Of a stretch of DNA of 64,000 nt, positions 53,946-64,000 are shown one piece after another; position 1 is the stretch's first letter, and the number at the start of each line of letters is the position of its first letter. Location of the stretch: the NCBI RefSeq assembly GCF_905220365.1, contig NC_061153.1, positions 6,096,001 through 6,160,000 of the forward strand. Direction: 5' to 3'. The position numbers were made by a program, and so were the translations under genes. The notes beneath the pieces were generated by a model. It did not search any database. It was not told the DNA's origin and saw nothing but the letters and a program-made list of their open reading frames with translations. Source of the stretch: Vanessa cardui. Lineage: Eukaryota > Arthropoda > Insecta > Lepidoptera > Nymphalidae.

Positions 53946-54715
53946 ATATATATAAATTATTATTATTTTTTTTCCAGCCTTTTGTCGTCCACTGCTGGAC
54001 GAAAGCCTCCCCCATAGAACGCCAACCATCCCGATCTTGGGCAGTCCGCATCCATCCCGTGCCCGCCACCTTCTTCAAATCGTCGGTCCATCTTGTCACA
54101 GGGCGCCCTACACTACGTTTGCTTAAGCGCGGTCTCCACTCTAACACGTGTCGGCTCCATCGGCCATCAATGCGTCTTGAGACATGACCAGCCCACTTCC
54201 ACTTCAGCGAGCTAATTCTCCACGCGATGTCGGTGACTTTAGTTCTCTGGCGAATGTCCTCATTTCGGATTCTATCGCCCAGAGAAACCCCAAGCATCGC
54301 GCGTTCCATCGCTCGTTGAGCGACCTTAAATTTGTGGACCAGTCCTACGGTGAGTGTCCACGTTTCGGCACCGTAAGTTATTACAGGTAGGACGCACTGA
54401 TAAAAGACCCTGGTCTTAAGCGACTGTGGGATCGACGATTCAAAAATATGACGCAACTTCCCGAATGCCGCCCAGCCCAAACGTGTTATTCTTTTAGCCT
54501 CCTTCTCAAAGTTGTGACGGCCAAGTTGTATAGTTTGGCCCAGGTAGATATATTCCTGCACAACTTCAAGTGGAGAGTCATTTACGACCACTGGTCGGTA
54601 GTAATTCTGGATTACAATTCTTAAAAACAGTGTCAATAGTGTTTGTGACGCATATACACAACTAAATCTGAACAAAAGAAGAATCGAATCGACTGTCATA
54701 CTCTAACGGCCGCTT
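53946..54715 (-). mobile_element. RTE-clade LINE, 3' fragment
   Basis: The minus strand encodes the RTE ORF2 C-terminal half (54699-53969): VVNDSPLEVVQEYIYLGQTI, FYQCVLPVITYGAETWTLT, QRAMERAMLGVSLGDRIRN, LKWKWAGHVSRR and GRPVTRWTDDLKKVAGTGWM. The endonuclease and RT palm are missing, so it is 5'-truncated. The 3' end is (AAT)n and (TA)n simple sequence at 53935-53975, abutting copy d. RTE proteins mobilise themselves and SINEs sharing their 3' tail, such as 6544-6665. It is open from 54699 to the 3' end but lacks catalytic domains. Confidence 0.85.
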
Positions 54716-55200
54716 AACTTGAAATCTTCTGCATAAACCCGGGGAGTATTTTGTTTTAAAGATATTTTACACGTTATAACCTAATTCGAACAAGGCTTGC
54801 ATGTTGTGGATCGCATCTGTCTGCTCCTTTGGCGTGATTACTGTCTCACTTTGCTTGACAAATAGTTGGAAGCAAAGTTGAAGATTTTAACATAGTCCTC
54901 AGATAGTTCTTCACAATATATGTACTGTGCATAGGCCTCAGCTTATTTTATAAGCTGTAATCCTTGTGTTCAGTGTACATTAAGCTTATAATATTGTTTG
55001 AATTAATTAAAAACTAAATAACTATATACCTACATATTTACAAAAGAAAATAAAAAATAATTAAAAACATTATATTATATGTGATTCACATAGTATAAAT
55101 ACCGAATTATAGTATATTAAGTAAATACTGAATTATTATCAAAAAAGTGCAAACTTTTAACCAGTTTTTTAAGGATTTAAGCAGTGTTTTGGTTAAAATT
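54716..55200. other. unannotated spacer
   Basis: AT-rich; no recognisable coding, repeat end or RNA gene. The right part may be 5' untranslated sequence of the next LINE. Confidence 0.5.
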
Positions 55201-55357
55201 AACTGAGGTACTCGCACAATAACAAGTGTTCGTTAATAACGCGTAAGCGCCGACTTCTGCACGGCGCTTAAGACCTTTTTATCGCGGTGTGAATCATTCG
55301 TGTTTATTAAGACGGAGCAAGAATAATTATTGTGTTTTAAAAGTTTGTTTACTCGTA

Positions 55358-56443
55358 ATGGCACACAGAATTAATAATTTATGCACTGCCTGCTCGCAAA
55401 TATTAGAAGCCGATGAGAAGTTTTTAACATGCTCATCATGTAAGAAGAGTTACCATATACCCTGTGTCGGATCTTCCCTCGAAAAGACTTACACTTCTAA
55501 TGACACATATTTTTGGCAATGCCCTGAATGTAAGCCTAAACGAGGTAATGCTGATAATACTCCAGTACGTTCAGGAAACTCAACATCAAAATTACCAGAT
55601 GAAGACAACATCACCCGCCGTAAAAAGGGTAGCAGTGTCGCTATGCAAAATCTTGAACCCACCAAAAAAAATCCCGTTACGCAAGAAGAGATACGTAATA
55701 TAATTAGAAGTGAAATTAAAGATCTCCTAAAACATTTTAACGACACGATTGATAACTTTGTAAATAAAGAATTAAAATCGATTAAGGATGAACTTTGTTC
55801 CGTAAAAGAATCTATGAAATTCATGAACGAACAGTATGAGGATATTAAATCGGAGATAAGAACCAAATTTAAGGCATTCGACACTTTAAATAAGGAAAAT
55901 GAGCAACTAAAAGTGACTATTCAAGATCTGGATATGCGTCTCAATGTCATGGAACAACAGTCTAGAGCATGCAATGTTGAACTACAATGTTTGCCAGAAC
56001 ACAAGAACGAGAACCTGATAAATACAATAATGCAGTTAAGCAGGGTTATATCGTGCAACATAACTGAAGATAATATTCGTAATGTTACGCGCATCGCAAA
56101 ACAAAATCCCAGTAGCTCACGACCAAAGTCCATCATCGTACAATTTAATAGTCCAAGAACTCGCGACACGTTCCTAGTGGCATCTATAAAATACAACAAA
56201 AATAACCCAGATGACAAACTCAACAGTAAACTTTTGGGAATTGGAGGTCTGAAGCAGAACATTTATATTGTTGAACATCTGTCACCAAAGAATAAGATGC
56301 TTCATGCTGCAGCTAGGCAGAAAGCGAGACTGAAAGGGTATCGTTACATCTGGGTCCGTAATGGAAGAATTTTCATGAGAAAATCTGATAACTGTGAATA
56401 TAAGCACATTAAAGATATGGCTTCTTTAGATAAAATTGATTAA
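55358..56443 (+). CDS. LINE ORF1: PHD finger, coiled coil, RNA-binding domain
   Basis: 361 residues from ATG 55358 (an upstream ATG at 55289 lies in the leader; MAHRINNLC gives the usual compact start). Residues 6-57 form a PHD-type C4HC3 finger: LCTACSQI, FLTCSSCKKSYHIPCVG and FWQCPECK. Residues 110-210 are predicted helical/coiled coil (EEIRNIIRSEIKDLLKHF onward). Residues 215-345 resemble the RRM-like and C-terminal parts of LINE ORF1 (NVELQCLPEHKNENLI, NVTRIAKQNP, KSIIVQFNSPRTRDTF, RYIWVRNGRIFMRK). The PHD finger may read histone marks and guide target choice; this is inference. The frame is complete, with ORF2 starting about 80 bp downstream. Confidence 0.8.
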   Translation: MAHRINNLCTACSQILEADEKFLTCSSCKKSYHIPCVGSSLEKTYTSNDTYFWQCPECKPKRGNADNTPVRSGNSTSKLPDEDNITRRKKGSSVAMQNLEPTKKNPVTQEEIRNIIRSEIKDLLKHFNDTIDNFVNKELKSIKDELCSVKESMKFMNEQYEDIKSEIRTKFKAFDTLNKENEQLKVTIQDLDMRLNVMEQQSRACNVELQCLPEHKNENLINTIMQLSRVISCNITEDNIRNVTRIAKQNPSSSRPKSIIVQFNSPRTRDTFLVASIKYNKNNPDDKLNSKLLGIGGLKQNIYIVEHLSPKNKMLHAAARQKARLKGYRYIWVRNGRIFMRKSDNCEYKHIKDMASLDKID

Positions 56444-56520
56444 GAATACTGATTTTTATTTTTTAATCTTATTTTGTAGCATGCTTTTGTTATTAATATA
56501 CTGTCTTCGATTCATTAAAT

Positions 56521-59375
56521 ATATATTACCAGAATGTCAGAGGTTTGAAAACAAAACTTAAGGACGTTTACATCAAAACTTCATGTTGTAACTATGATGT
56601 GCTTGTATTCACAGAAACCTGGCTTAATTCGAATGTATTTGATTCCGAAATTTTTGATTTACAACAATATGATGTATACAGGCGTGATCGAACTATTACT
56701 TGTTTTAATACTAAAACGGAAGGTGGTGGTGTACTAATGGCTATTTCAAGAAAATTTAAGTCGCGTAGGTTGTACGAGTATGAAAGTTCTTGTGAGGATC
56801 TCTGGGTGAATATCACCTTGCCCATAGGTATTACCGGTTCAGCTAAAAATATAAATTTATGTGCTGTCTACCTGCCTCCTCCGATTAATACTAGCTTATT
56901 ATCCCATTTTACTTATAGTGCGGAAAAAATACTCGCTCATAGTTCTACTTCTGTTATTTTAGGAGATTTTAATATTGGATCTATGAAGTGGTTTGATAAA
57001 GATGGTAACTTTGTAACGTCTCCTGGTCAACAATACAATAACATAGAAAGATCTTTATGCGAATTTATGGCTCTAAATAACTTAATGCAGTACAACTCCA
57101 TAAAAAATTGCAATAGTAAGATTCTTGATCTCGCTATGTGTAATTCCCCTTGTGTAGTTATCGAACCACCCGACGATATAATAACTAAAATTGATCCCCT
57201 GCACCCACCGTTGTTATTTAAATTTTTGTACACTAAAACAAAAAGCCTTGAAAATGACATTCGTCGAGTCATAAATTAAATTTCTTTAAAGCCAATTATG
57301 TTGAAATTGGTAAAGCACTAGATAAGGTGAATTGGTCACAAAAGTTCTCCACATCTCATTCAGTCGATGATATGTTGAATGTTTTTTACTCTGAAATTAA
57401 TAAATTAATTGCTAATTTTGTGCCCAAAATAAGAGTCAAAAGTAAAAGATATCCTCATTGGTTCTCCAAGTCATTAATCAAAGCCCTCAAAGAAAAATAT
57501 AGAATCAGATTAAGATTTAAAAAATACAGGAATCCGATGGATGAATTAACTTTAGCACTTCTTAAAAAGCGTTGTGACAAAATGGCTTTGAATTGTTTCT
57601 GTTCATATATTGCATTTTTAGAATTTAAAATAATTACAAATCCAAATTATTTCTGGAGTTACATAAAAACAAGGAGAGGCGAAACTGAAAAACTACCTAA
57701 TGTGATGTCAAACTGCGTTAGCACTTCTGATAACTGGGGAGTAATAGCAAACTACTTTGCAACACATTTTTCTAGTGTCTACGTTGACTATTGTAATAGC
57801 TCAAGTGACACGAATGCTAATGTATGCATTTCAAACAATAATCTGAATCTACTTACCTTAACGCAGCAGCAGGTTCAAGAAACACTTAAAGGTTTAGATA
57901 TTAAAAAAGGAGCTGGGCCAGATAATATCCCCCCGATATTTATTGTAAAACTTGCAGAATTTTTATCTTTGCCTTTAACTTTAATATTCAATGAATCCTT
58001 ACAGAGTGGCACTTTTCCTACACTATGGAAAGATTCTAAAATCGTACCTATATACAAAGCTGGCGATAAATCGTTAGTAAATAACTACAGACCTATTGCT
58101 ATCATCTCGGTCCTAGCAAAGGTCTTTGAAAAACTTATATGCCCACATCTTTCTTGGCATTTATCTCAATTATTATTAGACTCACAGCATGGCTTTATTA
58201 AGGGTAGATCGACGGCCACTAATTTGGTGACATATACTGAGGATCTTATTGATGCTGTTGATAAGAGAATTCAGGTAGATGCAATTTACACGGACTTCAG
58301 CAAGGCTTTTGATACTGTAAATCATAACATCCTACTTAATAAATTGCAATCATACGGTGTATCAAATCCGTTGCTGTGTTGGGTGGGCTCCTACCTATAT
58401 CGGCGTCGGCTTAGGGTAATTGTAAATGGCTATAGTTCTGAATCTTTTGTTGCAACTTCAGGTATTCCCCAGGGATCCCATTTAGGTCCATATCTGTTTA
58501 CGGTTTTCATAAACGATATCAATCATTGTTTCAAAAATTCACTTATTTACCTATTCGCAGACGATTTAAAGGCTTCCGCTCGTATTCGTAATATCTCAGA
58601 TTCTATTTTATTCCAAGACGACTTAAATAGATTGTCCGAATGGTGTACAAAAAATAAAATGTCTCTAAACGTGAATAAGTGTAAACATATTAAATTCACG
58701 AGAAATAAAAATAAGATTTTAACTAGATATAATTTAAATGGGAATTACCTTGAAGAAGTAGATTCTATACGTGACCTTGGCATTTTCTTTGATCAAAAAC
58801 TTAAATTTGATAAACACATAGATACAATAATTTTAAAGGCAACTAAAATCTTAGGATTTTTAATAAGAGAAGGTAAAAATTTTAAGGTACCATTTACTAA
58901 AATAATTATGTATAATTCTTTGGTACGGAGTCACCTAGAATATGGATCTGTGGTTTGGTCTCCTCATTATAAATACTACGTTGACAGAATTGAAAATATT
59001 CAAATGAAATTTATGAGGCATTTAACTTATAGTTGTAATCTAAAAAGAAAACTTACTTCCTATCAGGATCGTCTTAGTTATTTCAATTTTGCGACATTGT
59101 CTAATCGCAGAATTTTTTTGGATTTAATTTTTCTTATCAAAATTGTTACGGGATCTTTAAATGATCCCAATCTATTAAAAAAAATTAATTTTCGTATTCC
59201 TTCCAGACTGCCAAGGTCATGTAATCTACGTCTGTTCTGTCAGTCTAGACATTATACTAACCTTAAATTGTACAGTCCTCTATCAAGAATGTATAATGTA
59301 TTTTCTAAGTACCAAGATAGTATTGATTTAACTACTACATCCATAAGATCAGTAAAAAATATAGTACTAAAATAG
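56521..59375 (+). pseudogene. Jockey-group LINE ORF2, one frameshift
   Basis: The frame opens right after a stop with IYYQNVRGLKTKLKD, without a nearby ATG. Endonuclease: VFTETWLNS (Glu), EGGGVLMAIS, VILGDFNIG (Asp), ILDLAMCN and IDPLHPPLLFKF (His). A 1-nt slip near 57275 separates it from the rest, which is open from about 57280 to 59375: GAGPDNIPPIF, NYRPIAIISVLAKVFEKL, HGFIKGRSTATNLV, YTDFSKAFDTVNHN, GIPQGSHLGPYLF, FADDLKASAR and IRDLGIFFD. The protein nicks and copies at target sites. A single slip and no other stops imply a fairly young copy. Confidence 0.8.
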
Positions 59376-59719
59376 AAACTACCATTTCATTTTATTTGCG
59401 CTCTTTTTTGTTTTTGTTTTTTTTTTTTATTTCACTTTGATTTTGTTTCATTATGTTTAATATATTTTGTATAATATATGATAAGTAATAAAATGTTGTT
59501 CCGCTAAATAATTCGTGCATGCTGTGTTCTCCTGTAAATAATTGTGACACTTAGTTTTAAGGTTTATTCATTGAAAATTGTATATAGTTAGTGCACACAT
59601 TGTTGGAGAACCAAATAAATAAATAAAAAATAAAATAGATCTGAACAACCCTTATTATATAAAATTACTTCTTTAACAGTATTTAAATACATCTTATTAT
59701 AATTTTACAGTTTAACATC

Positions 59720-61261
59720 ATGGAGTATACTATCATGACCCGCAAAACTTCAATGAAAGATATGGAGGCCAAATTCCAATGACCCTTAAAGAATTACAAT
59801 CTTCCAAGGAGTTAAACAGACAACTTCTTCAAGAGCGTGAGGACAGTGAAGAAGAGATTCAAAAAATTGTTAATAAAAACACTGAACTCAAAAGCGAGTT
59901 AGCTAAATTAAATGAATATTGTTTAGATGTTGTTAGCCAGCGGGATAACCTTCTTGAGATTGTGACCTCATTTAAAGAGTGTAGCGAGGAACATGAAAGA
60001 GCTTTGAGTCGCATTACAGAACTGGAAGTGAGTCTTTTTAATGCTCAAAAGGCAGAATTAGAATTGAAAAAAATTCAAACAAGCCAGAAATGTGATGCGA
60101 CTGAAAGTTTGTATAATGAGTTAGTTATACCTGCCTCTGACTCCAATACCACCTTACAGGAGTCTAAAATTAAACATACACCCATGAGTTCTCATAATAA
60201 GATAAAAAAATATATAAAATTAAATAAATTCATCCGTAAAACAAAAAAAAAACATTAATAACTATCAATACATATGCAAAATGAGAAAAGACCGGTCACA
60301 TTTAATTACTAAAGTAAAATCATCAAATAATAAATTGCAGAATAATAAAATAATATATGAAAATGACATTGAACAACTGCAATTAGAAATTTCTAGCCTA
60401 CAAAGATCTTTAGATTTTGTTAATAAAAAATATGAATTGGCTCAAAAACAGATAGAGGAACACATACACACAGCCAACAATCTTCTTGAGCTATGCACCT
60501 CCAACTTAGAAAAATTTGAATCCTTATCGAATAAATGTAACTGTATGCATACTCAGGAAAATGAGTTGGTTCCTCCTAATAGTAATAATACCAAAGTATC
60601 ACCTATCAAATTGAGTCAATGTGCACCAGGGATCCACAACCATAATAAACTGGGGTTAGAAGTAAATAAAGATGTTATTGTAGTATCGGATAAGTTAGGA
60701 CAGGGCTTTGGCTCAATAATTAAAAGTGAAATAAAAAATGTATTTAACACATGCTCACCCGGGGCAACCTATCAATACCAAATAAATAAAATAAATTCTA
60801 TGCATCAGGGTTCTAATAATTTAGTAGTATTAATGCATGGTGACAGTTTGTCTCTAAACAAAAAGAGTTTAATTAAGGATATTAAATTATTAATTGAAAT
60901 CCAAAATCAAAAGAAATGCAAATTTATAATTAGTTTATTTCCATATTCACATACCTTGACAGATGCACAGAATTTACATATTTATGACTTAAACCTATGT
61001 CTATATAATTTGACTCGACATTGCAGTAATGATTTAATGTTATTTGACATTAATAAATTCATTCATAGATTTAAGTGGACAGAGGATACTATGTACCTAC
61101 CAATGAAATCGAAAAGACAAATTGGTAACCTAATTGCCTACAATATCAAAAATTATTTTACAAGTAATGTTACCAAGGATCATATGTATAATAAAAATAA
61201 TAATTTAATTTATATTAACACCGAAAAAATTAAAAATACTCAAATTAATAGGTTAAACTAA
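59720..61261 (+). pseudogene. LINE ORF1: coiled coil and SGNH-like domain
   Basis: ATG 59720; slips at about 59779 and in the A10 run at 60243-60252 divide one gene into three frames. The first 160 codons are a coiled coil (LNRQLLQEREDSEEEIQKIV). A second coiled coil follows (NDIEQLQLEISSLQRSL). The C-terminal domain has the spacing of SGNH/GDSL-type ORF1 esterases: VIVVSDKLGQGFGSI (block I), NNLVVLMHGDSLSL (block III position) and FKWTEDTMYLPMKSKRQIGN (block V position). The nucleophilic Ser and catalytic His are not where expected, so it is probably not an active esterase. CR1-type ORF1 proteins with this fold bind RNA or lipids; the role here is unknown. Confidence 0.6.
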
Positions 61262-61718
61262 ATAAAATGACAACATCTGCGCCCTCTTACTTAAATATTA
61301 TACATCAAAATATACAGGGCATAGGTGGCAAAGATCATGAAATAGAATTATTTTCGGAGTGTTATAAAATACATGTATTTTGTTTCACAGAACATTGGGT
61401 AAAAAGAATTTGACATATTTAATATTTCAAACTTTAAACTGTCAAGTGCGTTCGTAACAGGGAGTGCTATTCGTGGTGGCTCATTAATATTAGTACGGAA
61501 TGATATCGTTTGTAAATCTCGAAAAGATATTGTGGCCCTCTCTATCGAACGTACTATCGAACTATCCTGCGTGGAATTTCCACAATACATTATAGTCTAC
61601 GTGTACCCATCGGGAGATTATTATTTGTTTGAAACCACTATGGAGGACATTCTTAAAAAGCTATGTAAAACTAATAAATATATAATTGTATGTGGGGACT
61701 TTAACGTCGACTTACTTA

Positions 61719-62391
61719 TTTATTTATTTATTTATTTGAGCACGCTAACAATATATATATTTAACACACTTACATAATTTCAGTAGTAGACAATCATGTT
61801 CTTAATATATACATCAATAACTAGCGTACATGACTTTCGCAAACAACTCGACACGGAACAATTATACATATATATTAAATTTATTTAATATAAAATTAGA
61901 AAAATTAAAACCTAATAGAAAATACCTAAATAGAAATTGAACAAGATAAAATTATTTTATTAAAATGATTGAAAAGTTTTCTTTTAAAAGCATTCAAGGA
62001 ATCACTAAATATGTCAATGCCAGATATATTTTTATTAATGGTGTTGTAATTCATGCATAACCTTGCGATAGGTGCTTGATTGTGTATCTGTGATACTGCA
62101 CCGTTCACATCGTCATAGTCATTTTTTTTCCTGTCAACCTTAAAAATCAGCGAAGTATCGTCAGCAAACAACACTATACCACAAATACCCTTAACATAGA
62201 AAGAAAGATCATTTATATATACTAGGAATAGAAAGGGACCCAAAATTGAACCTTGTGGAACTCCCATTTTTAACGCAGATCCAGAAGACTTTATTCCATT
62301 AATGAAAATTTGCTGGATTCTTTGACTTAAATATGAAGCGATGAGATCAAGAGCTTTACCTTTAACACCGTAATATTTGACTTTTGAATTT
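61719..62391 (-). mobile_element. antisense insertion of the same LINE family
   Basis: Flanked by an exact 7-bp duplication TTACTTA (61712-61718, 62392-62398). Its sense strand starts at the right in the RT (YYGVKGKALDLIASYLSQ), passes VPQGSILGPFLF and FADDTSLIF, then jumps from SQIHN to the ORF2 C-terminus (DIFSDSLNAFKRKLFNHFNK) and ends in (AAAT)n at 61719-61736. It is 5'-truncated and internally deleted. Confidence 0.9.
62079..62380. repeat. 302-bp inverted repeat, left arm
   Basis: The exact complement of 63082-63383 apart from one seen mismatch (ATCTGCG against ATCTACG), with no gaps. The arms are 701 bp apart. Confidence 0.95.
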
Positions 62392-63081
62392 TTACTTAAA
62401 GAAACTACGTTAAGTGTTCGGTTGGTCGCCTTGTTTATGTAATTTAATTTAACTCATAGAGTTAATGAACCGAAGCGAATAACCGACGGTACTTCTACGT
62501 GTATTGATAATGTGTTCTGTGACTGTGAAATATATGAAGTATCAATTATAAATAATTTAACTTCTGACCATTGTGGTCAGAAGTTTTCATTAAAACACAA
62601 AGAAATAAATCATTTAAAAAAAATAAAATACAGGCCAATAACGGCTAAGAAATTACATTGTTTTAAAGATATTGTGGCGTATAAATTGTCTAATCTAGAT
62701 CTTACGACACAGGATCCAAATGAGCTTTATAATTCATTTTTTGAAGGAATACTAAAAGAATTTAACAATATATTTAAAATGAAATCATGTTATAGTAACA
62801 CAAAATTAAAGTTTAGTGACTGGGCTACTGTTGGTATTTATAAAAGTAGAAATAAATTATACGACTTATATGATATGAGGCGGTGGAATCGAAGCGTAGC
62901 CTTTTTAAAATACGTCATTAAATATTCCAAAATTTTTAAAACAGTATGCACATCTGCTAAGTCCTTATATTGGGATTGCGCTTCTGCGATGCTTGGGAGG
63001 AATCACAGAACGCTATTGGAGTATTCTGTGATTTATCTAAAGCATTCGATTATGTAGAACACGAAACGCTTCTTTATAAGC

Positions 63082-63383
63082 TCAAATATTACGGTGTTAA
63101 AGGTAAAGCTCTTGATCTCATCGCTTCATATTTAAGTCAAAGAATCCAGCAAATTTTCATTAATGGAATAAAGTCTTCTGGATCTACGTTAAAAATGGGA
63201 GTTCCACAAGGTTCAATTTTGGGTCCCTTTCTATTCCTAGTATATATAAATGATCTTTCTTTCTATGTTAAGGGTATTTGTGGTATAGTGTTGTTTGCTG
63301 ACGATACTTCGCTGATTTTTAAGGTTGACAGGAAAAAAAATGACTATGACGATGTGAACGGTGCAGTATCACAGATACACAAT
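63082..63383. repeat. 302-bp inverted repeat, right arm
   Basis: RT coding sequence (YYGVKG to SQIHN) of the host LINE, paired with 62079-62380. Confidence 0.95.
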
Positions 63384-63453
63384 TGGTTTACAGTAAATAA
63401 TTTAGTTTTGAATGCTCAAAAAACAAAATGTGTAGTTTTTACCCTACCTAATG

Positions 63454-64000
63454 TTATTTATTTATTTATTTAACACTTTTTGTACACCACAATTACAATT
63501 ACAAACGATTACAGAATACACAAACTAAAAACTAATGGTGAAACAAAGGCGGCCTTATGGCTTACTAGCCATTTCTTCCAGACTACCTTGGGTTAGAAAG
63601 TTGTCTGTGGAAGACAGTATAGGGTGGTGCAATTATAGCTACTCTTAAAATGAATACAAGCTAAACACATACATAAATAAATAACAGTAATAAATATTCA
63701 ATAATGTGCATACGTACATATATCAATAAATACCTACATACATACTTACATACATACATACATACATACACACATACAAGTATACATATAAATAAATACA
63801 TATATATACATAATACATACATATATGACGTATTAAAATCATGTCGTCATCGTTACTATGATGAGAGATAGTAGTTCTTAACAGCGTTTTTGAATGCATG
63901 TAATGTTTTTGACTGTCGAATACTCAATGGCAAGTCGTTCCAAAGAGTTACAGCCTGAACAGTGAACGACTGGCTGTAAAATTTACTGTTATGAGCGGGC
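63454..64000 (-). mobile_element. family 1 LINE copy (e), 3' end, runs off the window
   Basis: Begins with (AAAT)n on the complement (TTATTTATTTATTTATTTAA at 63454-63473). It contains the family stem-loop (63557-63572), a CATA/TACA microsatellite (63700-63830) and, near 63900-64000, the end of ORF2 read on the minus strand. Coding runs beyond the window edge. Confidence 0.8.

Larger units (their letters stand above)
55201..59637 (+). mobile_element. Jockey-group LINE with PHD-finger ORF1, near full length
   Basis: 5' region with a 9-bp hairpin (55244-55252/55262-55270), ORF1 55358-56443, ORF2 56521-59375 with one frameshift, and an AT-rich 3' region ending in AAATAAATAAATAAAA (59607-59625). 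The left limit is uncertain. The SGIPQGSHLGPYLF and FADDLKA motifs fit the Jockey group. Confidence 0.8.
61267..63450 (+). pseudogene. ORF2 endonuclease-RT of the SGNH-type LINE
   Basis: Endonuclease from ATG 61267: IIHQNIQGIGGKDHEIELF and FCFTEHWV; a slip near 61410; GSLILVRND and IIVCGDFNVDLL. The antisense insertion follows, and the frame resumes at 62399 (KETTLSVRL, NEPKRITDGTSTCIDNVF, NNLTSDHCGQ). The linker ends near 63000, where it jumps into RT (VFCDLSKAFDYVEHE, GVPQGSILGPFLFLVYINDL, LFADDTSLIFKV), with a frame change. The first half of RT is missing. Dead copy. Confidence 0.75.
59640..63453 (+). mobile_element. LINE with coiled-coil/SGNH-like ORF1, invaded by its own antisense copy
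   Basis: ORF1 59720-61261 and ORF2 61267-63450, starting 6 bp later. ORF2 is cut at 61718 by a 673-bp antisense copy of the same family and has an internal deletion near 63000. The right end is lost at 63454 where family 1 copy e begins. The left limit is uncertain. Confidence 0.75.

Noticed and set aside
53761..53955. 64-codon plus-strand frame
   Set aside because: Antisense to the start of family 1 ORF2 (copy d) and ends in a TA repeat.

Overview
The window looks like moth or butterfly (Lepidoptera) DNA that is almost wholly transposable elements. Reasons: TTAGG-type telomeric repeats flank R1-clade retrotransposons with three-knuckle ORF1 proteins; a short fragment at 6544-6665 matches the RTE 3' tail common in Lepidoptera; a Mag-like Ty3/gypsy element is present; transposon genes carry introns; and an AT-rich background surrounds one GC-rich block. 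I see no intact host gene, no tRNA or rRNA and no CRISPR array.

Layout. 34-3734: decayed Transib (RAG1-like) transposon with exact ends and target duplication. 4113-11085: a decayed multi-exon gene broken by a LINE (5285-7067), which is itself broken by a hAT transposon (7079-10891). 11108-17503: two copies of one LINE family ('family 1'), the second with an intact 995-residue ORF2. 17646-35892: a GC-rich head-to-tail array of telomere-targeting, SART/TRAS-like R1-clade retrotransposons bounded by short TTAGG runs. It contains an apparently intact two-gene Harbinger transposon (20846-25561) and a truncated sister copy inserted at a telomere-like site inside another copy's ORF1 (27970-31121). 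35893-37715: family 1 again, cut off inside its RT gene exactly at the TTAGG repeats. 38388-39032: orphan fragment of a DUF7869-like protein.

39783-52623: one LINE split by a Mag-like LTR retrotransposon (40805-45979) and by a terminal-inverted-repeat element carrying a DUF7869-like gene (47169-52294), which holds a pogo-like transposon (49532-52103). 52624-54715: an internally deleted family 1 copy and an RTE 3' fragment. 55201-59637: a Jockey-group LINE with a PHD-finger ORF1. 59640-63453: a LINE with a coiled-coil/SGNH-like ORF1, invaded by an antisense copy of itself. 63454-64000: another family 1 3' end.

Most elements are broken. The likeliest functional units are the Harbinger pair, family 1 ORF2 (14144-17131), the Jockey-group ORF1 (55358-56443) and the RT half of one telomeric element (31343-33625). 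Target-site duplications give insertion order at nine places. Family names rest on motifs recognised by eye, not on searches.
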